Positions 15,661-23,243 are shown, counted from the first letter of the stretch. The stretch is DNA of 23,502 nt from Ignavibacteria bacterium UBA961 (GCA_002293005.1 DBCJ01000060.1:4948-28449); one strand, 5' to 3'. Numbers and translations: made by a program. Notes: generated by a model from the letters alone, not told the origin.

Positions 15661-18466
15661 CTGTCTCTCCTTCACCGAGTATGTATTCTATATCTTCTTC
15701 AGTCAATGCTTTCAGGGAAGTGCCATCGGTTGAGATGATGGCATCAAACAGTTCGCGCTTACGATCCTGCAGCTTGAGTATTTTTTCTTCGATCGAACCA
15801 CGAGCAATCAATTTATAACTCAATACGGTATTCTTCTGACCAATTCTGTGGGATCTGTCAATTGCTTGATTTTCGGCTGCGATATTCCACCATGGATCAT
15901 AGAGGAAAATCATGTCAGCGGCTGTGAGATTCAAACCAAGGCCACCGGTTTTTAGCGTCATCACAAAAGCGCGTATCGATTCATCCTTTTGGAATTTCTC
16001 TACGATTTGCTGTCTATTGGTGGATGAACCCGTCATTACGACATGTCCAATTCCTGCTTTGGTTAACTCTTCTTCGATAGTATTGACCGCTCCAACATAA
16101 TTTGAGAAGATGAGAATTTTATGTCCATTCGCAACAGCATCCAATATATGCTCCATCAATACTTCGCGTTTTGGAGAAATGATGGTGCCTTCGGTTTTTA
16201 CTTCAGGACATGATGCAATTTGTCGCAAATCACTGAGTGCTTGCAAAATGTGGAATTGTGATTTTTGCAGGCCTTCGGTTAAGATTTCTTCGCGAATTGT
16301 TTGATAGTAGAAATTTCTTCTTTGCTCATAATATGTCTGTTGTTCTGGAGACATTTCGACATAAAGCGTTTGCTCAATTCTCTCGGGCAATTCCTTTGCC
16401 ACCTCACGCTTGAGTCTTCTCAAAATGAATGGGAATATTTTCTTTCTCAGTTCAGATGCTATTTCTTTGCTATTGTCTCTTTGAATCGGTGTTGCATACA
16501 TTCGAGAGAACTCATCCGGGCTGCCAAACATAGATGGATTCAAGAAACGGAAGAGTGCATAGAGTTCGCCGATATTATTCTCAATCGGAGTTCCTGAAAG
16601 TGCAAATCTGCAATCGGAACGAAGAAGCAAAGCTGCTCTCGCAGTTCTCGAATTGAGATTCTTGATATTTTGAGACTCGTCCAGTACTACCATATGAAAA
16701 TCTTTTTCACGCAATTCTTCGATATCATTTCTCAGTACGGAATAAGTGGTGAGAATCACATCTGCATTATCGGCTTTATCCCAATCTCTGTTTCCACCAT
16801 AATATGTATAGAAAGAAATCTGAGGGGCAAACTTCTGTAATTCCTGAGCCCAGTTGAACAGCAAACTCTTGGGCATGATGATGAGCGATTGTTTCTTCTC
16901 ACCGGGATACAATGATGCCAGCATCGTGATGGTTTGCAATGTTTTTCCCAATCCCATATCATCTGCCAAGCAACCACCAAGATGATTGTCATGAAGATAT
17001 CGCATCCATTTGAAACCCAATACTTGATATGGTCTCAATTCCGCATTGATTTTCGGTAGTTCAATGTTTCTGTCTTGATATGTGGAGAATCCACGAAAAA
17101 TGGAGCGAGCTTTTGGAAATGCCTTTTCTGCCGCATTTTCATCGAGTAAGTCTTCAATGATGGGAAGATCAAAAAATGAGATTCGAGTTTTTTTCTTCGA
17201 TTTCTGGAATATCCTTTCCAGCTTCCTCATGAATTCGATATTTGGCAGAGCTTGGGTGCCATTGGATAATTGTACATATCCATGATTCTTGAACATTGCA
17301 AGAGCATCAAAAACCGTGAAATGCTCTTCATCAATGACTACTCCGACATCACCTTCGAGAAAGTCAATGCCATGTGACAGTGAAACCGAGAGTGTCGGAG
17401 TAACTGCTTTGATGCGATATGTCTTAAGATTTTCAGATCCATAAACAACAAAGTCCCTTACGATATGCTCTAACTCTTTTCGGATGAATTCTCTGGCCAA
17501 TTCTTCTTGAATGATTAAGAGTGTGCCATCCACAATGAAATCAGATGAGGTGCGCAAAAGCTTCTTGTGTAGTGAGAGCTTCTTTGAGAGATCCTCAACA
17601 AGAGGTGCGATGTCTTTATCCAATACACGAGAAATCAATATCCGTTTTTCTGCAGGATTGACAGAAACATATCGTTGAATGTCAAATTCTTCAATGAGCG
17701 TTGGTTCAGTTTCCGGCAATGATTGAGAAAGGCGTAAATAGAGTGTATTGTCGGCATCAATTTTTTCGATGAATACACATTGTTGCGTCGTGAGTGCTTC
17801 GCCTTCTTCGACAATGTAATCATCATATTTGACATTGATTCCGGGATATGTACTCAAAAGCAAGGACAGATACTTTTCGAGTTCATGTGGAAACACAAAT
17901 GTTTGAAATAGTCTCAAAGATTGTGGCTTCCCACCAAGTGGTTTGATATCGATGAGCATTCCTTGTGCATAGACACAAGATTCACTGATTGCCATTATAG
18001 GACTGATGAGTTCTCGACCATAATCTACGGCAAATGTTGTTTCGAGTTGTGGTTCCACTCCGGAGATGGTGACAACTACTTTTGCAGGAATCTCATTGTC
18101 TGCAAAAGTAATAGGTCTCATGGCGGCATCTACTACATTTGGACAATTTTTCATTTGCCAAAGCAACATTTCATTATCAGCCAGATATAATCTTCCTGAA
18201 GGTTTTTCCCAATCAATTTGGAATGCTGTGCGCAAACGAATGGCATCGATCAATTGAAGTATATCTCTCACCGGACCGGAATAGCCTCTAGGATCGGGTT
18301 CAATGTCACGCCTAGAATCATCAATGATGCGAAGATATGCACCATGTTCATCAACATTGATCTGAAAATACAATTGAAGAGGAGTTTCACGCTTCGTTCC
18401 TGCGCTCGGCGATCGCCTTTTCATTGCTTCATACAGAGGAGATGTATTGTCCATATCTTTTGGCAT
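15644..18466 (-). CDS. SNF2-family (Swi2/Snf2) DEAD/DEAH-like helicase/translocase
   Basis: A 940-residue ATP-dependent double-stranded DNA translocase. The N-terminal ~460 residues are unrecognised; then the two RecA lobes: LRPYQVLGFKWMRYL, Walker A in DDMGLGKTLQT (around residue 505), motif Ia (LIIMPKSLLFNWAQEL), Walker B as DESQNIKN (around 594, instead of DEAH/DEAQ), motif III LSGTPIENN, then lobe 2 with ILIFSNYVGAV, LKTGGLGLNLTAAD, DPWWNIAAENQAIDRSHRIGQ (around 872) and SIEEKILKLQ. This layout is typical of bacterial RapA/HepA-like SNF2 proteins, which act on RNA polymerase, on repair or, in several known systems, in phage defence. Start at ATG 18466 (18454 possible) rather than TTG 18490. 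It overlaps the 609-residue gene. Specific role unknown. Confidence 0.95.
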   Translation of the reverse strand: MPKDMDNTSPLYEAMKRRSPSAGTKRETPLQLYFQINVDEHGAYLRIIDDSRRDIEPDPRGYSGPVRDILQLIDAIRLRTAFQIDWEKPSGRLYLADNEMLLWQMKNCPNVVDAAMRPITFADNEIPAKVVVTISGVEPQLETTFAVDYGRELISPIMAISESCVYAQGMLIDIKPLGGKPQSLRLFQTFVFPHELEKYLSLLLSTYPGINVKYDDYIVEEGEALTTQQCVFIEKIDADNTLYLRLSQSLPETEPTLIEEFDIQRYVSVNPAEKRILISRVLDKDIAPLVEDLSKKLSLHKKLLRTSSDFIVDGTLLIIQEELAREFIRKELEHIVRDFVVYGSENLKTYRIKAVTPTLSVSLSHGIDFLEGDVGVVIDEEHFTVFDALAMFKNHGYVQLSNGTQALPNIEFMRKLERIFQKSKKKTRISFFDLPIIEDLLDENAAEKAFPKARSIFRGFSTYQDRNIELPKINAELRPYQVLGFKWMRYLHDNHLGGCLADDMGLGKTLQTITMLASLYPGEKKQSLIIMPKSLLFNWAQELQKFAPQISFYTYYGGNRDWDKADNADVILTTYSVLRNDIEELREKDFHMVVLDESQNIKNLNSRTARAALLLRSDCRFALSGTPIENNIGELYALFRFLNPSMFGSPDEFSRMYATPIQRDNSKEIASELRKKIFPFILRRLKREVAKELPERIEQTLYVEMSPEQQTYYEQRRNFYYQTIREEILTEGLQKSQFHILQALSDLRQIASCPEVKTEGTIISPKREVLMEHILDAVANGHKILIFSNYVGAVNTIEEELTKAGIGHVVMTGSSTNRQQIVEKFQKDESIRAFVMTLKTGGLGLNLTAADMIFLYDPWWNIAAENQAIDRSHRIGQKNTVLSYKLIARGSIEEKILKLQDRKRELFDAIISTDGTSLKALTEEDIEYILGEGETDDHSR

Positions 18467-18498
18467 TGTTATTGCAGTTGTAAAATTCAAGAATAAAC

Positions 18499-18508
18499 AT
18501 TCATGAAT
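18499..18508. promoter_or_regulatory. Palindrome in the SNF2/85-residue gene divergent spacer
   Basis: ATTCATGAAT, a perfect 10-base palindrome in the 56-base region between the helicase start (18466) and the divergent gene at 18523. Could be an operator; short enough to arise by chance. Confidence 0.2.
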
Positions 18509-18522
18509 TATTGAGTTGAACC

Positions 18523-18780
18523 ATGAGTTCAGAAGTAATTGTCAAGGCCGTTCCTTGCTTTGGCGATGTCTGTGAAGCAGATTATCGCTTTTTTGTTGAG
18601 CGAGGAACATTGCTCAATGAGATGATACATGCTTGTAAAGACACTTTGCATGAATTGTCACATCAGCATATGCTTTCTGCGCAAACTTTGATTTGTACGC
18701 AGTCTGATGAAGGTGATTATACCGCGGAAATTCTTGATTCCGTTCATAATCATAATCCATTCATGCTCTTGCCATTCTAA
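18523..18780 (+). CDS. Small protein of unknown function
   Basis: An 85-residue protein without a membrane segment or signal peptide. It contains three cysteines (C12, C17, C38), a fourth at position 58 (TLICTQ), and a His-rich stretch (HELSHQHMLSAQ), followed by an acidic part and a hydrophobic C-terminus. No family is recognised. It is divergent from the SNF2 gene (57 bases away) and its TAA ends exactly at the base before the stop of queE on the opposite strand. Cys and His residues could bind metal, but no classical zinc motif is present. Real-gene status rests on ATG start, neat end-to-end fit and length. Confidence 0.55.
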   Translation: MSSEVIVKAVPCFGDVCEADYRFFVERGTLLNEMIHACKDTLHELSHQHMLSAQTLICTQSDEGDYTAEILDSVHNHNPFMLLPF

Positions 18781-19491
18781 TCATACCCCGCGCATCGAGG
18801 GGTCCCAGATGAATTTATGCATCTGGAGTTGCATGCGAACATTCAATCGGTCTTCCAAAATCCATTCAGCAAGTGATTTGAAAGGCAATGCATCGAAAAC
18901 GCAAGACATGAGTATTGCTCCACATGCATGAGTCAAATCATATTCATTGATGATGTTTTTTGCCCATTCATAGTCTTCGCGAGATGCGAGGACAAATTTC
19001 ACTTCATCATTCTTTGTTAATACCTTAAGATTCGGAAGATGATTCAGTGTACTCATTTTTGAATCAGGACATTTCACATCCATGATCCGAATCACTCTAG
19101 GATCAATGAATGAGATGTCGATGTGCCCACCTGTCTCGATTGCAACTGTATATCCTGCATCACAAAATGTTTTCATCAGACCATGAATGGCGAATTGTTC
19201 GAGTGGCTCACCACCGGTGAATTCAATGAATTTACAATCATATTGTTTGACGGCTTCCAATAATTCACTGCCTTTCATTGTTGTTCCACCCGTTCTTTTG
19301 TCGAGTGCATAGGGAGTGTCACACCATGAGCAACGAAGTGAGCAACCATGCATGCGAATGAATACGCATCGCTCACCGGCTCTGAGTCCTTCGCCTTGAA
19401 TGGAATGAAATATTTCACTTATGGAAAATTCAGTTTCCGTAGAATTTTCGAGTTCCAAAACTGATGCATCTGGTTGAGTGAATTTGGGCAT
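18781..19491 (-). CDS. queE: 7-carboxy-7-deazaguanine synthase
   Basis: Radical SAM enzyme that converts 6-carboxy-5,6,7,8-tetrahydropterin into 7-carboxy-7-deazaguanine, a step in queuosine/preQ0 biosynthesis (tRNA modification). Seen in 236 residues: IFHSIQGEG (substrate loop, about 27-35), the cluster motif C50-x3-C54-x2-C57 (GCSLRCSWCDTPYA), SAM-binding FTGGEP, and the characteristic terminus RMQLQMHKFIWDPSMRGV. Length is normal. The start is 5 bases after the stop of the heptose kinase gene, so the two form an operon. No other queuosine gene is in the window, so the rest of the pathway must be elsewhere. Confidence 0.96.
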   Translation of the reverse strand: MPKFTQPDASVLELENSTETEFSISEIFHSIQGEGLRAGERCVFIRMHGCSLRCSWCDTPYALDKRTGGTTMKGSELLEAVKQYDCKFIEFTGGEPLEQFAIHGLMKTFCDAGYTVAIETGGHIDISFIDPRVIRIMDVKCPDSKMSTLNHLPNLKVLTKNDEVKFVLASREDYEWAKNIINEYDLTHACGAILMSCVFDALPFKSLAEWILEDRLNVRMQLQMHKFIWDPSMRGV

Positions 19492-19496
19492 GACAA

Positions 19497-20489
19497 TTAT
19501 TCCAAATCGGTATCAATTGCATGAATGATTTCTTGAGGCGTGACAGAAACAATGCCGGGCTGTTCGCATACAATTCCTGCCGCATAATTAGCCAGAGTCG
19601 CTGCTTCCTGTATTGTTGCGCCACCTGCCATTGCGGAAGCAAGCATTGCGATTGCGGTATCGCCCGCTCCGGACACATCGGATACTTTCCTAGCTCTTGT
19701 TGGTACGGATGATATATTGCCATTGCTTTCGAAAAGCATCATTCCTTGTTCGCCAAGAGTAAGAAGTACATTCTTGCATTCGAGTCTTTTGAGTAGTTCT
19801 TTTCCTGCTTTTTGTATGTCTTCAGTACTTTTCAGTGGGAATCCAAGAGCTTCTTGAGCTTCCTTGCGGTTTGGTTTGAAGACGGCAACGCCTTTATACT
19901 CGAAGAAGTGACTAAATTTAGGATCTACCAAAACAGGGATATTTCGGGATTGTGCAATTGAACAAAGGGAGTGAATGAGTGATTTGGTCATTACGCCTTT
20001 ATTATAATCCTCGAGTATGATTCCTGCCAAATCTGATGTATTCATGATGGAACCCAGCAGCATATCCGCTTCTGCATCAGATATGGCATCGCGAACTTCG
20101 CGGTCCACGCGCAACATTTGCTGATTATTTCCGATGATGCGGGTTTTGACCGTGGTTGGTCGATGTTCCAAAGCAATCATGCCTGAAGAAGAGCAACCCA
20201 TGGATTCAAGGATTTCCATAAGCATGGCTCCTGAATTGTCATTTCCAATTACACCACACAATAATGGCTTGATTCCAAGGGCCTGAAGATTGCTCGCCAC
20301 ATTGGCCGCGCCACCTAGATGTAGGGATTCATTCTCGAGATCAATGACCGGAACAGGAGCTTCAGGGGAAATACGGCTTACTGAACCCCAGAAATAGCGG
20401 TCCAGCATTACATCGCCGACCACGGCAATGGTTTTGCCGGCGCACTGGGAAAGAATGGATTTTGCCGTGGAACTAGAAATCGATTGCAT
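19497..20489 (-). CDS. rfaE1: D-glycero-beta-D-manno-heptose-7-phosphate kinase (HldE kinase domain type)
   Basis: PfkB-family kinase that phosphorylates D-glycero-D-manno-heptose 7-phosphate at C1 for LPS-core heptose. Seen in 330 residues: GDVMLDRYFWGSVSRISPEAPVPV and HLGGAANVASNL in the N-terminal part, the DPKFSHFFEYKGV and KPNRKEA segments, and the catalytic D278 in SGAGDTAIAML near the C-terminus. It lacks the C-terminal adenylyltransferase domain of fused E. coli HldE, so it is a stand-alone kinase. ATG 20489 is preferred over TTG 20543, which would add 18 residues not seen in the family. The queE gene follows after 5 bases. A promoter box lies at 20548-20555. Confidence 0.95.
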   Translation of the reverse strand: MQSISSSTAKSILSQCAGKTIAVVGDVMLDRYFWGSVSRISPEAPVPVIDLENESLHLGGAANVASNLQALGIKPLLCGVIGNDNSGAMLMEILESMGCSSSGMIALEHRPTTVKTRIIGNNQQMLRVDREVRDAISDAEADMLLGSIMNTSDLAGIILEDYNKGVMTKSLIHSLCSIAQSRNIPVLVDPKFSHFFEYKGVAVFKPNRKEAQEALGFPLKSTEDIQKAGKELLKRLECKNVLLTLGEQGMMLFESNGNISSVPTRARKVSDVSGAGDTAIAMLASAMAGGATIQEAATLANYAAGIVCEQPGIVSVTPQEIIHAIDTDLE

Positions 20490-20490
20490 G

Positions 20491-20508
20491 TCAAAAACCT
20501 GTTTTTGA
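20491..20508. promoter_or_regulatory. Inverted repeat in the leader of the heptose-kinase gene
   Basis: TCAAAAAC, two bases, GTTTTTGA: a perfect 8-base inverted repeat directly upstream of the ATG at 20489, within the expected mRNA leader. It could fold over the start site or bind a regulator; no proof. Confidence 0.3.
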
Positions 20509-20547
20509 GCTTGAAATTCAATGCTTTGTTCAAAAAAAAGCAAGTGG

Positions 20548-20555
20548 CGAAGATA
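20548..20555 (-). promoter_or_regulatory. Possible -7 box for rfaE1-queE
   Basis: The minus strand reads TATCTTCG, a one-base variant of TAnnTTTG that is also seen in Bacteroidota promoters. It sits 59 bases before the ATG; no -33 element was confirmed. Confidence 0.35.
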
Positions 20556-20643
20556 AGAAAAAAACAGGCCTTTTGCACGAATTCTTTCTACTCATTTTGA
20601 TGTCAAGAATATGTGCTTAGACCGGAAATAACCGGAATTATCG

Positions 20644-20651
20644 TATTTTTG
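20644..20651 (+). promoter_or_regulatory. Probable -7 box for the unknown-ybeY-smg-tRNA unit
   Basis: TATTTTTG (TAnnTTTG), giving a leader of about 40 bases before the ATG at 20698. A short imperfect repeat CCGGAAATAACCGG lies just upstream (about 20622-20635). The 208-base divergent region to rfaE1 holds only these elements. Confidence 0.45.
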
Positions 20652-20697
20652 CACTTTGCGGCATAAGGCGGACCGAAATGTACATCTATGAAATTCC

Positions 20698-21129
20698 ATG
20701 AAGACACCCATTTCTCAGCAAGACATTGATGCCATGGCGAGTTTGCTGGACATTGTTCCGGTAAAGCAGGATAGTGCATGGATATGGCAAATGTCGAATG
20801 AGACATCAGGTCAATCTCAAACGGTTATCATACATGAGTCGGTGGATTTTGGTGACGGAGAATCAGGTTACTTGATTTCCGTACAGACAGGACATGGATA
20901 TTTTGAACTTCATGGCTGCACGCATTTTTTGCTGTTTGAGCCGGATGAAGTCATCTTTCTACGAGTTGAAGAAAAAATGGTATCAAGCATGGTGATAGGC
21001 AAGCATTGCACTTGTTCTATGTTTGCTCCCATAAATAGAGAATTGCTTCGCATGGATCCTGAATTGTTGGATCCTGCGGTTTTGATGTCAGCAATGCAAA
21101 TGTCAATAGCGGAGAGTATTCTATCATGA
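20698..21129 (+). CDS. Unknown 143-residue protein, coupled to ybeY
   Basis: Soluble, no signal peptide. It contains an acidic/beta-rich core (SVDFGDGESGYLISVQTGHGYFELHG), a segment that looks like a beta barrel (THFLLFEPDEVIFLRVEEKMVSSMVIG), and a helical C-terminus with many Met and Leu (ELLRMDPELLDPAVLMSAMQMS). No family is recognised. Its TGA overlaps the ybeY ATG (ATGA at 21126-21129), so it is translationally coupled with it, and it begins the unit that runs to tRNA-Arg. The context suggests a role in RNA maturation or translation, as inference only. Confidence 0.75.
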   Translation: MKTPISQQDIDAMASLLDIVPVKQDSAWIWQMSNETSGQSQTVIIHESVDFGDGESGYLISVQTGHGYFELHGCTHFLLFEPDEVIFLRVEEKMVSSMVIGKHCTCSMFAPINRELLRMDPELLDPAVLMSAMQMSIAESILS

Positions 21130-21560
21130 GTTCTCGAAATAATAAAATTCAGGTTCAAGTTTTTAATGACTCGAATCAAAAGCCGGTTCCAAGAACAAAA
21201 ATCCAGGAAGTTGTTCGCAGGGTTTTTGCAAGTGAAGGAATCAAAGAAGCCGAGGTAAATGTCATCATCGTCACAGATGAGCGCATTCATGAAATGAACA
21301 TTGAATTCCTCAAGCATGATTATCCAACGGATGTCATCACATTTCCAATCAGCGAAGATCCGCTGGAGGGTGAAGTGTATATCAGTGCTGATACAGCAAG
21401 AAATCAAGCTGTTGAATATGGTGTGACATTGACTGAAGAAATTCTTCGTCTTGCCGCCCATGGCGCATTGCACCTAGCAGGTTATGATGATGCCACCCCG
21501 GAAGGCAAGAAGCAAATGAGCATTCTCGAGACCAAATACATGCATGCGGGAAATTCCTGA
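21126..21560 (+). CDS. ybeY: Endoribonuclease YbeY (rRNA maturation)
   Basis: Metal-dependent endoribonuclease needed for 16S rRNA 3' end processing and ribosome quality control. 144 residues: N-terminal IQVQVFNDSNQ, the conserved DERIHEMNIEFLKHDYPTDVITFP, GEVYIS, and the active-site block AHGALHLAGYDD (111-122). The usual site is H-x3-H-x5-H (HGxLHxxGYDH); here the third position is Asp (D122) instead of His. Similar variants with Asp or Lys-Asp at this point are, as far as I recall, common in Bacteroidota homologues, so it need not be inactive. It overlaps the upstream unknown gene by ATGA and ends 2 bases before smg. Confidence 0.94.
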   Translation: MSSRNNKIQVQVFNDSNQKPVPRTKIQEVVRRVFASEGIKEAEVNVIIVTDERIHEMNIEFLKHDYPTDVITFPISEDPLEGEVYISADTARNQAVEYGVTLTEEILRLAAHGALHLAGYDDATPEGKKQMSILETKYMHAGNS

Positions 21561-21562
21561 AC

Positions 21563-22027
21563 ATGAGCATGTATGATCGCATTTTACAGATAATCTCTGA
21601 AGTCATCGGCCATATACAGGAAGGTGATTCGCTGACAGGTTTGCAATTGAAAGAATTCGAAAACAGAGGATTCACTGTTGCCGAAATTTCAACAGCATTA
21701 AGCTGGATAGCTGAAAGAATTGAATTATCTGTCACTGAGAAAACCGAGCATGCATTGCGTTCCGATCTTTCTCATCGTGTATTGAATGAAACCGAAAGAG
21801 CATTATTTTCATCGGAAGCATGGGGAAGAATGCTGCATTTTCGAGAGATTGGATTATTGCGTGCCGAGCATGTTGAAATGCTGATTGAAAGAGCCATCAT
21901 GATGAATATCGGTTCGATTGACAATCCTACGCTCACGATGCTGATAGTTTCTCTTTTATTTCAGGATGATGACTCCAAGCATTCAATACATCGCATGCTA
22001 TTAAAGGGTGATGAACAGATTCATTGA
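21563..22027 (+). CDS. smg: Smg/DUF494 family protein
   Basis: 154 residues, helical, soluble. Like the Smg (DUF494) proteins known next to dprA and topA in Proteobacteria, it opens with a short helix (MYDRILQIISEVIGHIQEG), followed by LQLKEFENRGFTVAEISTALSWIAERIEL, an acidic middle with RVLNETERALFSSEAWGRMLHFREIGLL, and EHVEMLIERAIMMNIGSIDNPTLTMLIVSLLF. The similarity of pattern and length is good, but sequence identity cannot be measured here. The biochemical function of the family is unknown. It begins 2 bases after the ybeY stop; in-frame ATG at 21569 is possible. tRNA-Arg begins 5 bases after its TGA. Confidence 0.78.
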   Translation: MSMYDRILQIISEVIGHIQEGDSLTGLQLKEFENRGFTVAEISTALSWIAERIELSVTEKTEHALRSDLSHRVLNETERALFSSEAWGRMLHFREIGLLRAEHVEMLIERAIMMNIGSIDNPTLTMLIVSLLFQDDDSKHSIHRMLLKGDEQIH

Positions 22028-22032
22028 AGCAT

Positions 22033-22106
22033 GACCCCGTAGTTCAGCCGGATAGAACGCAAGTTTCCTAAACTTGATGTCGGAGGTTCGAGTCCTCTCG
22101 GGGTCG
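22033..22106 (+). tRNA. tRNA-Arg (anticodon CCU)
   Basis: Full cloverleaf: acceptor stem GACCCCG with CGGGGTC (7 pairs), D stem GTTC/GAAC, anticodon stem CAAGT/ACTTG with loop TTCCTAA (anticodon CCT, reads AGG), a 5-base variable region, and T stem GGAGG/CCTCT with loop TTCGAGT. The discriminator is G. The CCA end is not encoded (GCAA follows). It lies 5 bases after the smg stop on the same strand and 8 bases before the end of the convergent obg gene. Confidence 0.97.
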
Positions 22107-22114
22107 CAAGAACT

Positions 22115-23113
22115 TTAGGAATTGATTTCAGCCTCCAAAATCTTCCAAATCTCTCTTTTGAGTATTTCAATATTCTCGCCTGAAACAGCGGAAATCAACA
22201 TTACTTTGTATTCTTTTCCGAAATCCAATTCTTCCAGAATGGGTCTGTCTGCCTCGGTTACCGTATCCATCTTGCTGATACAAATGATTCGTGGCTTTTC
22301 AAGCATTGATGATTCATATTTGCGTAATTCATCGCAGAGAACTCCATATTCCTGAACTGGATCGCCACTCATGGCATCGAGAAGGAATACAAGAACTTTG
22401 GTTCTTTCAACATGACGCAAGAATTGAATGCCCAAACCTTTGCCTTCATGTGCGCCTTCAATCAAACCGGGAATATCAGCCATCGTGAAAGAGCGTTCAT
22501 TTCCAACATATACCATCCCGAGATTTGGTACAAGCGTTGTGAAAGGATAATCCGCGATTTTGGGTTTTGCGGCAGACATGACGGAAATAAGCGTGGATTT
22601 CCCGGCATTTGGGAATCCGACGAGTCCAATATCAGCAAGGATTTTTAGTTCAAGTTCGAGTTTGAATTCTTCACCCGGTTCTCCGGGCTCGAAATATCTT
22701 GGCGCTTGATTCACGGATGTGGTGAATTCGGAATTTCCACGACCACCGCGACCACCTTTGGCTATGGTCACTCTTTGCTTGTCTTCAGTCAAATCAGCCA
22801 AAATTTCATGTGTTTCGGCATTGCGAACGACAGTTCCTGCGGGAACTCTGATGATTTTATCTTTACCGCTTTTGCCTGTACAGCGGGAAGTTCCACCTTG
22901 TTTGCCATCTTCAGCACTATAGGATCTTTCATAACGAAAGTCGAGAAGCGTGGTTAATTGTCTGTCGGCTTCAAAAATCACATCTCCGCCTTTTCCGCCA
23001 TTTCCGCCATCGGGCCCGCCAAGAGGCACGAATTTTTCCTTGCGAAAACTCATATGACCTTTTCCGCCCTTGCCGGATTCTACTACAATTAATGCATTAT
23101 CGATAAAATTCAT
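22115..23113 (-). CDS. obg: Obg-family GTPase
   Basis: Ribosome-associated GTPase involved in 50S assembly and stress response. 332 residues: glycine-rich Obg fold from 1 to about 157 (GKGGKGHMSF, GGPDGGNGGKGGDV), then the G domain with G1 GFPNAGKST (166-174), FTTLVPN, G3 DIPGL (213-217), G4 SKMD (280-283, Ser in place of the usual Asn of NKxD, as often in Bacteroidota), and G5 SAVSG. It lacks the C-terminal OCT domain of Bacillus Obg, common in many homologues. ATG 23113 is chosen over 23167, since MNFIDNALIVV is the conserved start and the promoter box lies at 23139-23146, inside the longer version. Confidence 0.96.
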   Translation of the reverse strand: MNFIDNALIVVESGKGGKGHMSFRKEKFVPLGGPDGGNGGKGGDVIFEADRQLTTLLDFRYERSYSAEDGKQGGTSRCTGKSGKDKIIRVPAGTVVRNAETHEILADLTEDKQRVTIAKGGRGGRGNSEFTTSVNQAPRYFEPGEPGEEFKLELELKILADIGLVGFPNAGKSTLISVMSAAKPKIADYPFTTLVPNLGMVYVGNERSFTMADIPGLIEGAHEGKGLGIQFLRHVERTKVLVFLLDAMSGDPVQEYGVLCDELRKYESSMLEKPRIICISKMDTVTEADRPILEELDFGKEYKVMLISAVSGENIEILKREIWKILEAEINS

Positions 23114-23138
23114 GCTGGATTCCAAACTTGTTATTATA

Positions 23139-23146
23139 CAAAAATA
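23139..23146 (-). promoter_or_regulatory. Probable -7 box for obg
   Basis: The minus strand reads TATTTTTG (TAnnTTTG), 25 bases upstream of the obg ATG at 23113; expected start of transcription near 23132. The divergent spacer to paaB (23114-23243) shows no clear TAnnTTTG on the plus strand. Confidence 0.45.
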
Positions 23147-23243
23147 CGGTATTCCTGCCCGATGCACTCCTTAACTGCATTGAAAATCGTAAATTGCGCT
23201 TCGGTAGGGAGGGATTTCCAACCATTTTCTGATTTGAGATTTT

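Noticed and set aside
11191..18522. Target-site repeats or att sites bounding the SNF2/four-gene block
   Set aside because: No matching direct repeats were found by eye near 11191-11228 and 18467-18522; the inverted repeat at 11197 is explained by a terminator.
18785..18804. Hairpin ACCCC...GGGGT at the end of queE as a terminator
   Set aside because: Only five stem pairs, inside the coding sequence, with no T-run on either strand.
20910..21473. A 187-codon open frame on the minus strand
   Set aside because: Antisense to ybeY and the coupled unknown gene; Cys/Ile/Asn-rich composition and no recognisable motif.
22033..22106. tRNA-Arg as an integration site for a mobile element
   Set aside because: No integrase, no second copy of the tRNA 3' end in the window, and ordinary genes on both sides.
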